DNA of 64,000 bases from Siphonodentalium dalli (lineage: Eukaryota; Mollusca; Scaphopoda; Gadilida; Siphonodentaliidae): assembly GCA_032622095.1 (NCBI GenBank), contig CP136061.1, positions 3,844,001 to 3,908,000 on the forward strand, in the 5' to 3' direction. Every line of letters begins with the position of its first letter. Positions within the stretch are counted from its first letter, which is position 1. Of the stretch, positions 10,901 through 20,185 are shown one piece after another. Both the position numbers and the translations under genes were made by a program. The notes under the pieces are model-generated. The model saw nothing but the letters and a program-made list of their open reading frames with translations. It did no database searches and was not told the DNA's origin.

Positions 10901-11914
10901 TGATTATATTAGTCTGTGGAAATCACGCGGTAGTGTAGCCGTATGATCCCTGCAATGATTATATTAGTCTGTGGAAATCACACGGTAGTGTAGCCGTATG
11001 ATACCTCAATTATTATATTAGTCTGTAGTAATCACGCGGTAGTGTAGCCGTATGATCCCTCAATGATTATATTAGTCAGTAGAAACCGCACGATATAGTG
11101 TTGCCGTATGATACCTCAATGATTATATTAATCTGTAAAAACCGCACGATATAGTGTTGCCGTATGATCCATGCAATGGTTATATTAGTCTATGCTATGT
11201 ATAAATAACACGGCAGTGTGGCCATATAGTCCCTGCAATTATTATATTAGTCTGTGGAAATCACGCGGCGGTGTAGCCGTATGCTACCTCAATGATTATA
11301 TTAATCTGTAAAAACCACGCGCTAGTGTTGCCGTATGATCCCTGCAATTATTATATTAGTCTATGGAAATCACGCGGTAATGTATCCGTATGATCCCTGT
11401 AATGATTATATTTGTCTGTTGAAATCACGCGGTAATGTATCCGTATGATCCCTGTAATGATTATATTAGTCTATGGAAATCACGCGGTAATGTATCCGTA
11501 TGATCCCTGTAATGATTATATTTGTCTGTTGAAATCACGCGGTAATGTATCCGTATGATCCCTGTAATGATTATATTAATCTGTTGAAATCACGCGGTAA
11601 TGTATCCGTATGATCCCTGTAATGATTATATTAGTCTGTGGAAATCACGCGGTAATGTATCCGTATGATCCCTGCAATAATTATATTAGTCTGTGCTATA
11701 TGTGGAAATCACACGGTAGTGTAGCCGTATGATCCATGCAATGATTATATTAGTCTGTGCTATGTGGAAATCACGCGGTACTGTAGCCGTATGATCCCTG
11801 TAATAATTATATTAGTCTGTAGACATCACGAGGTAGTGCAGACGTATGATCCCTGCAATTATTATATTAGTCTGTGCTATGTAGAAATAACGCGGTAATG
11901 TCGTATGATTCCTG
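7956..11914. repeat. 55-bp satellite array, ~72 units
   Basis: The consensus unit holds GTAGAAATCACGCGGTAGTG followed by TAGCCGTATGATCCCTGTAA and TGATTATATTAGTCT, 55 bp in total. Units differ at a few recurrent positions (CGCGG/CACGG, GTAG/GTGG/ATGG, TGTAATGA/TGCAATTA). They form higher-order blocks, for example two-unit blocks around 8700-8940 and a longer block with CATCTAGTCTGTGCTACAT seen near 8170 and again about 230 bp later. Some units carry insertions (TGCTATGT). The right end is more diverged (11080-11914) and stops exactly where LINE coding sequence begins. Confidence 0.95.
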
Positions 11915-12170
11915 ACTTGTGATGTGGCATGGTGTCGAATGCCTTGGAAAAGTCTAAAATGGCAACATCGACTTTTATTTCTTGTATTGTCGAAGGAATG
12001 TCGTATGTCGTCGGTTGTTACAGCTAGCTGAGTCACACAAGAGTACTTTGATAGGAAGCCATGGTTGAACGATGTTAGAGTTTCGTGCTCATTTAGATGG
12101 TTAATTATATGACTGTATATGATATGTTCCAAGATCTTGTATGGAACGGAGGTCAGCGATATATGGGGCG
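11915..12170 (-). pseudogene. LINE reverse transcriptase, N-terminal motifs
   Basis: The frame at about 12132 downwards reads EHIIYSHIINHLNEHETLTS then HGF and SCVTQL, the standard run of RT motifs 1-2 in CR1/Jockey-group LINEs. After a frameshift, KVDVAILDFSKAFDTMPHHK gives motif A with its catalytic Asp. The remaining palm and thumb are absent because the sequence turns into the 55-bp satellite. The match is by recognised motif order, without a database search. Confidence 0.85.
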
Positions 12171-12602
12171 ATAGTTTTCCGCCTTATGTGTATCTCCGTT
12201 ATAGTAGATGCTGAATAAGTTAGCTAGTTTTCCGCCTTATGTGTATCTCCTTTATAGTAGATGCTGGATAAGTTAGCTAGTTTTCCGCCTTATGTGTATC
12301 TCCTTTCTAGTATATGCTGGATAAGTTAGCTAGTTTTCCGCCTTATGTGTATCTCCTTTCTAGTAGATGCTGGATAAGTTAGCTAGTTTTCACCCTTATG
12401 TGTATCTCCTTTATATTAGATGTTGGATAAGTTAGCTAGTTTTCCGCCTTATGTGCATCTCCTTTATATTAGATGTTGGATAAGTTAGCTAGTTTTCCGC
12501 CTTATGTGTATCTCCTTTATATTAGATGCTGGATAAGTTAGCTAGTTTTCCGCCTTATGTGTATGTGTATCTCCTTTATAGTAGATGCTGGATATGTTAG
12601 CT
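12171..12602. repeat. 53-bp tandem array derived from LINE RT coding sequence
   Basis: About eight copies of a 53-bp unit (GTTTTCCGCCTTATGTGTAT then CTCCTTTATAGTAGATGCTG and GATAAGTTAGCTA). On the minus strand the innermost unit translates as GDTHKAEN and runs straight into the RT phrase preceding SLTS, exactly where a LINE carries its conserved GD-x-NYRPISL region. The array is therefore an internal amplification of the element's own coding DNA. Since 53 is not a multiple of three, the expansion destroyed the frame. Confidence 0.85.
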
Positions 12603-12987
12603 GATCTCCAGTCTAGGGGTAGTGTATCGGTTTTCAGTTAGGTTGTTGAATATTGGATTAGGGGTTAGGAATTAGCATGCTCAGTTGCACATTCTTTTTA
12701 TAACTCGGTTAGGCATATTTTCAGGCCCTGGATCTTGTGTGGTTTTTTGGTAGTAGTCTATCTACCTCTTTCTTTCTCATGATTATGTTTTCTATATTAG
12801 CCGTGGCTTTGGTCTTCAGTGATTGAATTTCTTCTCCGATGGCTCATCGGTGATGACTGATTTTAACTGTTGTAATATCGACTCATTCTTTTTTTCTTGA
12901 CGTAGCTCCAGAAGGGTTTGCTTTATTTTTGTTTAAGCCTTCGGTGTTGTTTTTGTGTGTGTCTCTCCACTCTTCCTGTCTGGTTGT

Positions 12988-13170
12988 CTATTTACATTCC
13001 TTCTGTATTAATTTATAATATGTCCATTGTCCTGTCATCTTGGCCCGGTTGTAAACTCGCGGCTTCTTCCTCAGCATATGTTTAACTGGGTGGTTAATCC
13101 ACGGTTGGTCTATGTCGTGTGCTTCGGTATTTGATGGTGTTTGTTTTAAGTCAGTTTTATGGCGTCCCAA
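12988..13170 (-). pseudogene. LINE linker between endonuclease and RT
   Basis: The frame carries DQPWINHPVKHMLRKK followed by PRVYNRAKMTGQW, matching the Trp- and basic-rich linker that follows the nuclease domain in CR1/Jockey LINE ORF2. It is one of the least damaged parts of the element. Further down, 12603-12760 reads GP-x-NMPNRV in fragments, the usual start of the RT region. Confidence 0.75.
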
Positions 13171-13199
13171 TTGCTTTATTGAAGTTGTAGCATTTCCGT

Positions 13200-13600
13200 G
13201 GTATTACTGGTTGGTATTGCGGTTTGGTTTCCATGTCTGTCCCCACGATGTTGTGATCCGAGATGCCAGATATTGTGTCGACAGTCATCACTAATGACAA
13301 GGTTGCTCTTCTCTCCGTAGGTTTCATTTGCATTTGAGAGAGATGTTGTTCTGGTGTTTGTGATGTCGACAAAGTTGTTGTACTTCGGTGTCATTGGCAC
13401 TTCTGCTGACGTTTAGTGTTTCCCAATTAATGGATGGGCAATTCAAATCACCCGTAAATAGGATGTTCTTATTCTTGGGGGATCGTATTCAGTAACTCCT
13501 ATAGTTTGTTCATGTCGTGGAGGATTATGTGTGCCATGTAGAAATTTCCAGCATGTCTGTCCGTTTGTGCATTTTTATTTTAACCCACTCTAGTTCGCAA
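13200..13600 (-). pseudogene. LINE apurinic-like endonuclease, C-terminal half
   Basis: From 13598 downwards the frames read ELEWVKIKMHKRTDM, then (13405-13460) TGDLNCPSINWE, then (about 13200-13290) GISDHNIV. GD-x-N and SDH are catalytic motifs of the exonuclease-endonuclease-phosphatase fold used by LINEs to nick target DNA. Stops and shifts separate the pieces. The N-terminal half with the catalytic Glu is not visible between this and the PHD fragment. Confidence 0.8.
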
Positions 13601-13753
13601 TCTGGGATCTTTTTCATGGATGTTAAAGAGATTTGAGTCATTTGTACTGGTATCTGATGCCTCTCTCTGCTTCTTGGTATGATACAGAGTGGCTTGTATA
13701 CAGCATATTCATGTGGTGTTTGGCTTGGTTATCCATGACAGTGACATTTCTAA

Positions 13754-13845
13754 GCATTATTTGTGGTACCAAAAGCTGCACTCATCGCAGCATATGCCGC
13801 TGGTGCTCCGGGTGACAGGGATATCACAGAATCCACATGGGTACA
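13754..13845 (-). pseudogene. PHD-finger fragment of the LINE
   Basis: The minus strand reads YPCGFCDIPVT, then GICCDECSFWYHK, a stop, and Cys. That gives Cys-x2-Cys, CC-x2-C, W-Y-H and a final Cys, the layout of a PHD zinc finger. PHD fingers are described in CR1-like LINE proteins. Its position upstream of the endonuclease agrees with that. Confidence 0.75.
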
Positions 13846-13899
13846 TATCTTGTGGTTTTGCGGATGGTCCTGGTGGGGAGTGACATCTCCAGATATTAG

Positions 13900-14998
13900 C
13901 AAGAGGAGAAGTATGTTTTTCAGTCTTCTACATTTGGTTGGGATGGTTATTGGTCTCCGACCTGTGTGTGACATACTGGTCTGCAGCATATTGTATGTTA
14001 CTTGCTAACTGTATCGTGATTTGATTTGAGATGGCGTTTACAAAGATGATGGTAAGTTTGAGATATTGCACATACTGAAACATTGCAACAAGGGTAGCAC
14101 AGAAGAACCCGCACACTGACTTGTGCAATGATGCAGTCCCTGACGCAATTCTTCTATTGTTCTTCCCAGCAGTCAGTCTTTATTTGTTCGGTGATTTCCT
14201 TCAACCCGTATTCTGCTAATGTGTTGATGGGATCAATCCCGTCGGTATATAAGTTGAAGTTGTGTTAACCCATGTTCAGTAGGCAGTCCGTTTTTGTTAC
14301 AATTGAGTGTCTTTTTAGATCACTGATGAACTCTGTGGAGTGTCTTCGATTTATTATGTTGTATTCCTTTATTTTCATATTAAGGTAGTATATAGCTTTG
14401 ACCAGTTTCTTATCTTGATCTTCAAATTATGATGGGTTCTCGTGGCCCCTACTCTTGTTGAGTAAGGTGGTAGAGTTGATTGGTACGTCTAATATTGTGG
14501 TTTTATTACCGGTGTGTCTCTTGGTCACGCACGCTATTTTTTAGAGTTTGGATATTGCACTGTGGGCTGCGGAGTTGTCGTATGATGTGAGAGATGCATT
14601 TGCCATTAATTGTGTAAGGACGCAGGTCCTGAGCCATACATAGAGCCACACATAAAGCCATACCGGTCGTTCAGGCGTTTCGCTGTCAGGTTTTACCAAC
14701 ATGTGGGTGTTATTTCTTATACAGGAAGTCGTGCTGGTTTTCCTTCCTTTTTCGCACTTCCAGATGATCTGGTTTGTTCGTACTTGCAAGGGAGTTCCCT
14801 CTTCTAATATCTGCTCTTGCTGTCAGATTGCAGTACCGGTCGGTGTGTATAGTTGTGATCCTTTTGGTGGTTCAGTTTCTTTCCTAATACATTTTCTTAG
14901 TTTTCCAAGCAACATCGGTGCAAGAAAAAAGGTACTGTAAAGTAGTGAAAATAGTTTTGCCTTCACCAGGCGGCCCCGAAAAAGGTTTAAAGTGTTGT
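13900..14998 (-). other. Probable decayed coding DNA upstream of the LINE
   Basis: Long stretches of the minus strand between about 14160 and 14500 read as protein-like text with few stops (for example KIKEYNIINRRHSTEFISDL and TDGIDPINTLAEYGLKEI), suggesting a broken ORF, perhaps the first ORF of the same LINE or an unrelated element. No domain is recognised. Shorter frames at 14541-15041 overlap on both strands and carry no signature. Confidence 0.35.
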
Positions 14999-15340
14999 CA
15001 AACACTCCGGTAGGAGAATAATCTTGCTCAAAGTAGTACATTTTATAAATATTATATCCAAATTGACAACAAGCACCGTCAGTCTTATATATTAATTAAA
15101 TTCTGGGACTCTCGATGGCGAAATCGTTTTCACTAGTTTATCGCAGATAGTTGCTGCCCGAATCGAGAAGTTCATATTTACAATTGAGCGTAGTTCAGAC
15201 GGTGTTTTCAGATGGTCGATTTCTTTGAGATTTTGGATGATGTTAGTAGAATGCTACATTCTCCCAGTAGACATAACGCCTGGGTACTAACTTATCAGTT
15301 TCACGCAGCGAACAAGTCCATATTATGTCTTTAAATAAAT
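14999..15340. repeat. Dispersed repeat X, copy 1
   Basis: About 340 bp matching 37198-37547 in the same orientation, from AACACTCC and GAGAATAATCTTGCTCAAAG to GAACAAGTCCATA and TATGTCTTTAAA. The copies differ by many substitutions and small indels, so the repeat is old. No class was assigned because neither copy shows clear terminal repeats or a tail. Confidence 0.85.
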
Positions 15341-16030
15341 GTGATATTGTGTCCTTTACGTGGGATTCTGTAAAAGTATCGCAGATCGTTGAATTAGATG
15401 ATAACTTATTTCTGAAACGCCGAGATGTTAGAAAAGGCGTCATGTCACTCGCGCATACCATCCAGGCTGTTGTCAATTCCCTGGATCTACATGTTCGTAT
15501 CGTTAACTAGTGACTTACGTTCCGTTTAACATCCACTTCAATTTGGAACCTACGTCTCTGGGCAGGTCAGACCAGCTGGTAGAATTCAGCCTCTCCGGTG
15601 TAAACCATGACATACGATTGGCGCCAACGGTGTCAAACAACAGCCATGCCACTATATCACGCCCAGTGTACAACACGATGGCTGCCTAGGCTACAGAATT
15701 ATTACATGCGTACATTATCGGCGTAACTAGCCCGGATACGATGGTTTCCGAAATACCAGACCTGGGAATGTCAATTACTGATATTTGAATATGTAGGTTT
15801 CATAAATAAAACTAAAAGATCTCCATTTCTCGCAAAAGCTTATAGTACCTCAATAGTGCACAACTTTCGCACAATGAACTATGCACTCATAAATAATATA
15901 ACTAAAGTTTAGTCAAACTGTAACCCAACGTTTAGTCAACTGAATCCGAATAAACGTTGGGTTAGAGCTGTTAACTAAACAAGTTGGGTTAGATACAAGT
16001 AACGGACCATTGGGTTATGGTAAACCAACT
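15341..16030. other. Intergenic sequence with scattered GTTGGGTTA motifs
   Basis: No gene. Between about 15910 and 16090 the words AACGTTGGGTTA, CAAGTTGGGTTAG, ACATTGGGTT and their complements recur irregularly in both orientations. The motif is telomere-like in look but not a regular telomeric array. Confidence 0.5.
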
Positions 16031-16434
16031 TTGTAACCAAACGTTAGGTTAAATTAATAAAACATTGGGTTTGAAGTAACTCAACATGGGGTTAGAGAAA
16101 ACATATGTCAATACATAACTATATTTCATCTCAATGAATGAGTTTTTACCATATTATCTGAGATTCTGATCATTTATTAAGGTTTCTCAAAAATAATTCC
16201 AATGAATGGATTCATTTCGGATCTTAAAATCTTAATAGAGAGCTATTGAATTAAACATGACTTCGAACCTAGTATGTAATATGAAAGTCCGAAACGAGGT
16301 ATTACTTTTACACGGAAAAACAATTCCGATAAAATTTGATAAATGAAACATACGAATGTCTTTCTATACAAAAAATAATATTTGACTAACAACAAAATCA
16401 CACTCCTTACTTGCACGCTCATATATCTATCTCT

Positions 16435-16465
<31 letters not shown>

Positions 16466-16474
16466 CCTCTCTCT
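16031..16474. repeat. Local ~0.4-kb direct duplication, copy 1
   Basis: From AACCAAACGTTAGGTTAAAT through the CT-rich microsatellite this segment is almost identical to 16684-17127, with only a handful of substitutions seen by eye. Both copies end in a TCTCTC tract, with about 200 bp of unrelated sequence between them. Confidence 0.9.
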
Positions 16475-16620
16475 CATATGTATGTTCCTTATAACCGTCT
16501 ACATTTCTGCACCGATTGCGATTAAATTTGGCAAGAATATATATTTCGGCATTCCTGGTAACATGGTCTGGGGTCCCGTCTCTCTCATGTGTTGATGTTA
16601 TGACGTCAAATTCCGACCAG
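16475..16620 (-). mobile_element. Retroposon tail family Y, copy 1
   Basis: Read on the minus strand this matches 28088-28210 on the plus strand: GGGACCCCAGACC, then GGAATGCCGAAATATATATT, AATCGGTGCAGAAATGTAGA and CGG, then AAGGAACATAC running into a simple-sequence tail (here GA-rich). The arrangement is that of a retroposon 3' end with a microsatellite tail. Class RTE or SINE is inferred. Confidence 0.6.
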
Positions 16621-16683
16621 TCGATGTTACCTAGAGGGCCGAAATACACGGCCATATCAAATTTCAGTGATCCGCAGAGTATT

Positions 16684-17127
16684 TTGTAGCCAAACGTTAG
16701 GTTAAATTAATAAAACATTGGGTTTGAAGTAACTCAACATGGGGTTAGAGAAAACATATGTCAATACATAACTATATTTCATCTCAATGAATGAGTTTTT
16801 ACCATATAATCTGAGATTCTGATCATTTATTAAGGTTTCTCAAAAATAATTCCAATGAATGGATTCATTTCGGATCTTAAAATCTTAATAGAGAGATATT
16901 GAATTAAACCTGACTTCGAACCTAGTATGTAATATGAAAGTCCGAAACGAGGTATTACTTTTACACGGATAAACAATTCCGATAAAATTTGATAAATGAA
17001 ACATACGAATGTCTTTCTATACAAAAAATAATATTTGACTAACAACAAAATCACACTCCTTACTTGCACGCTCATATATCTATCTCTCCCTCCCCTCTCT
17101 CTCTCTATCTCTCTCTCTCTCTCTCAC
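16684..17127. repeat. Local ~0.4-kb direct duplication, copy 2
   Basis: Partner of 16031-16474, in the same orientation and closing with its own TCTCTC microsatellite (17082-17127). High identity implies a recent event. The paired CT tracts may have promoted the exchange. Confidence 0.9.
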
Positions 17128-17282
17128 TCGTACATATGGTAAATCGTGAATTGGTTTATTCGTGCTATTTTGAGTCCACAATGGTACTAAACTGACTTAA
17201 TTTCAGTTGCCCATTATGCGCCTAAATCAAATATATTATATGTCAATAGCGTGCTCATTCCACATAATAATGCAATGATTAT

Positions 17283-17690
17283 GTGATGTCTGGCGTGGTG
17301 TCGATAGATATCGATAAAATGTGGACATCTCCGGGAATCAGGTCAAGTAAGTTTGCATCTACTTGTTCGACATCCACATTTTTGGAGCAAGAATTGATGT
17401 TATGGAGATTGGAGGCTGTTCATGCAGGAGGATTTTCTGTTCAGCAATACACATGGTCTGTGTATCATGTGACTCTTCATGATAGTGAAATGTTCCTTGT
17501 ATTTTTTTTTCAGGTCTGGCAATTCTGCGGATATAATAAGATCTATCCTGTCAGCATGTAATCTGGCTTTCAAACAAACTAATAGATGCGCGTGAGCCAA
17601 GCACCGCTTCTGCCATTCTATGTTATAAAGAATGGATCTGAAAAATTCTGATTGGACCGAATGTATAACAAAATTTATATTATTTTTTAC
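17283..17690 (-). pseudogene. Helitron Rep/helicase, middle and C-terminal fragments
   Basis: The minus strand reads ILYNIEWQKRCLAHAHLLV, containing the two-histidine (HUH) motif of the rolling-circle Rep domain. Then come RIDLIISAELPD and MIHRPCVLLNRKSSCMN, both standard Helitron landmarks. Further on, ILAPK, and after a one-base shift NVDVEQVDANLLDLIPGD, belongs near the end of the Pif1-like helicase. The bulk of the helicase between these points is deleted. It continues the fragment at 18120-19490, from which it is separated by an AT-rich MITE. Confidence 0.85.
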
Positions 17691-18119
17691 AATTGCTAAA
17701 AAAAAAGTAAGAAAAAAGTTAACATATTATAAAACAAAATTGATAAAGAATGTAAGAAATATAATAAAAAAAATGAAAATAAATGTTAAAGAATGTAAGG
17801 AAAAATGATAAAAATTGATAAAGAATGTAAAAAAAATTATAAAAATTATAAAATTGTTAAAGAATATAAGACAAAATGATAAAAATAAATGTTATAGAAT
17901 GTAAGAAAAGTTTTTTAAAAATTGATAAAAATTGTTAACGAATGTAAGACAAATGATAAAAAAAAAATGATTAAAAAAATGATACAACTTGTTAAAGAAT
18001 GTAAGATAAATTTATAACAAATGAGAAACAATTGTTAGGCCAATGCATTCTCTTATATATGCGAGGCGACCTCGCATGGTCATTAATGTTGCGACACTGC
18101 AGCTCCCGTCATGAAAGGG
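17691..18119. mobile_element. TTAA MITE with amplified AT-rich linker inside the Helitron
   Basis: The right end is CTCCCGTCATGAAAGGG followed by TTAA (18120-18123), the same end type as at 2449. It carries half of the CATTCTCTTATATATGCGAG hairpin (from about 18037). The rest (17700-18030) is a decayed tandem array of TGTTAAAGAATGTAAGAAAA and ATGATAAAAA units. This sequence is present just once as the linker of the piggyBac-like MITEs at 34.2 kb, so the linker has been amplified here. The left terminus and its TTAA are not found. Confidence 0.65.
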
Positions 18120-19490
18120 TTAACACCGCATCTCTGATGTGTGCATAATTGTCTACACGGAGCCTTTTCTGGTTCAGGTGTATGTAGAGTAGGCGCTCAG
18201 ATTCAACTTTTGCATACATGTCTACGATATATTGATCTCTTTCTGGGTCGGTTCGAGCAATGCTGATGTGATATCCATACTGAAGGGCATCATACGACCT
18301 ATGTGTCTCCGATATTCTGGTCAATGTGTCGTCTGTTCTTTTTAAGAGGATATCCCGCTTGTCACATCGCTGTTTTACATAATGTGAATTAAACCTTCTG
18401 GCATGCATATTCATTGACTGGTGTTTTTTCAGCCGTAATCACTATCCGTTCATACTCTGTGGTAATACTATTTTGGAGGCGTATTTGAAAGAATTCACCA
18501 GGGTATTTATCTCGTGCATGAGCGCTTGCAATTGCTGAATTGTTACTGTGTTCAGACCCGGTATGACTGCATCTATGGTCACACTCACTATCTGTGCTGC
18601 TCATGAAATAAATCTGCCAAGAATTCGGTTCGGAGCTATCAAGAGGGCAGAGCGATCCAATACGACGAAAGACCCGTCCTTGTGTCCAACACGTTGATGC
18701 CCCGCCCGACGACTTGCATTTCTTGAACGCCAAAATAAAGTCATCTGGCAGCAGGAATTGTATTTGCAGATGTTGTCGGTGAAATCTTTGTCTCGTTCCA
18801 AGAGTGATTTGAGTGGTTCTGGTGTTTTTTGAATTTGAGGCAGTTTTACTTGCCACTGGAACAACAAAGGCCATCTGGCTTTCCTATAAATTTGAGGGCT
18901 TTGCAATAATGACACTCACGATCCATTTGTCCAATTGAGAGTAACGTACTTGTTTCATAGTCAGTGCCAGGATTATAACTGATGGTGGTATTATCGCAGT
19001 CGTTCTGGCGTTGTCGGACTATAGATGAGTGTGCTGTTTTGAGCCAGTCTTTCTTCGTGTTGCTCAGAAGTTTCTTCAGCACGAATGCTTGTCGTTCGTT
19101 CCATTTGCCTTGTTTGCGGGAATGCTGTCCTTCCTCCGTCTCTTGACTTAATGCTCTCTCCGACCGCTCTCGTTGGGAATGTTGCTCATCCGTCTCGACT
19201 CAATGCTTTGGTTGCCGGAATTCTGTTCTTCGTCCGCCTCTTTACTTAATGTTCTCGCCGATCGCTCTCTTTGTCTTGCTGTCCTGGAATTCTGTTCCGT
19301 TCATTCTCGTCGAATAAAGTAAACTGAACTGGAACGCAAACTGCGTCGTTGTTGCTCTTCGACAGCTTGTATGTCTCGTGCATGTTGGGAAGGTAGCCCG
19401 AAGCCTACCCAGTCGATGGTCTGCATCGTCGCTTGATTCACGGGCTCTACATGCTCGCACTTCTCTTCAGTTTTGAGAAATTTGGATACG
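18120..19490 (-). pseudogene. Helitron Rep/helicase, N-terminal part
   Basis: Minus-strand fragments in order: Glu/Gln/Arg-rich leader (19490-19080), a CHYCKALKFIG...CC zinc-binding phrase (about 18850-18960), FTDNICKYNS, GRVFRRIGSLCPL with QIYFMSSTD, RDILLKRTDDTLTRISETHR with SYDALQY, and MYAKVESERLLYIHLNQ. This order is characteristic of the region ahead of the Rep domain in Helitron proteins. Several frameshifts and an internal deletion (SYDALQY joins directly to GYHI) show it is dead. The coding text ends at the TTAA of the MITE at 18119 and resumes at 17690. Confidence 0.85.
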
Positions 19491-19514
19491 GCTGTCTGCT
19501 TAAAAATGAAGTTA

Positions 19515-20185
19515 CCTTAGCAACAGTATGTGATTTCTGATAATTCTGGAAAATGATCATATATGAACTATTTTAGTGATAACGGTGGACTTATTGGTGG
19601 ATACAGTTATATAACATTATTTTATACGACGAGCCGTCAGTAGTGATCTCAAGGTTAAAGCTCACTGTGAAAGGTCAAGTTCGTTGAATAAAAATTGTTT
19701 TAATCACTTCATGTCATATTTTTGTCTTTATGAGGAACCTTACTCAATATTGCATCGTATTGATATTTAGTTACATTATGGAGACCATACACTATATGAT
19801 TATTACTTGTGTGAGAGATTTTACGAAATATGTGACCTGGTACTAAAATGAGAATTGCTCTTCCAATAAACGGCCACAACATTAGTGGGGGAATCGGATA
19901 GAGGCAATTTTATAATAAAAGCATCACAGTTGGCACACATGTATATCACATGATTATAAGTCATTTTTGTGTATGATCCGAAGCTTGAAGTTGTACACCG
20001 TTGCCATGACAACCATTTTTATGAAACACACGAATTTCACCAAACTCAACCCATTATGCATTGATAACGCCCAGTAACCTCACGGAAAACTGTTCATTGT
20101 GTATCTAATTATATTGGACATGTATCAGACCATATACTTGTTATAAAATATACATTTTATGTTTGGGTAGATTCAAAAAGCTATC
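19515..20185 (-). repeat. Dispersed repeat Z, copy 1 (inverted)
   Basis: Read on the minus strand, this 0.67-kb segment aligns with 27045-27750 on the plus strand. Shared words include ACAAGTATATGGTCTGAT, ATGCATAATGG, CAACGGTGTAC, TCGTAAAATCT followed by TCACACAAGTA, and TATAACT followed by ATATCCACCAA. Identity is roughly three quarters by eye with indels. No tail or terminal repeat identifies its class. Confidence 0.8.

Larger units (their letters stand above)
11915..13900 (-). mobile_element. CR1-like LINE pseudogene with PHD, EN and partial RT
   Basis: Reading the minus strand from 13.9 kb down gives, in order: a PHD-finger fragment, the C-terminal half of an exo/endonuclease domain (GDLNCPSINWE then SDHNIV), the inter-domain phrase PRVYNRAKMTGQW, and the N-terminal half of a reverse transcriptase (SLTSVPYKILEHIIYSHI, HGF, DFSKAFDTMPHHKS). 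Stops and frameshifts break it throughout, and most of the endonuclease N-terminus is missing. The RT is cut off at 11915 by the 55-bp satellite, before the catalytic YxDD motif. PHD plus endonuclease plus RT is known from CR1-group LINEs. The element is dead. Confidence 0.85.

Noticed and set aside
7956-11914. CRISPR-like array (regular repeats of 55 bp)
   Set aside because: Units are contiguous and similar over their whole length. There are no unique spacers, no cas genes, and the context is animal DNA.
15910-16090. Interstitial telomeric repeat (GTTGGGTTA words)
   Set aside because: The words are irregularly spaced, occur in both orientations and do not form a TTAGGG-type tandem run.
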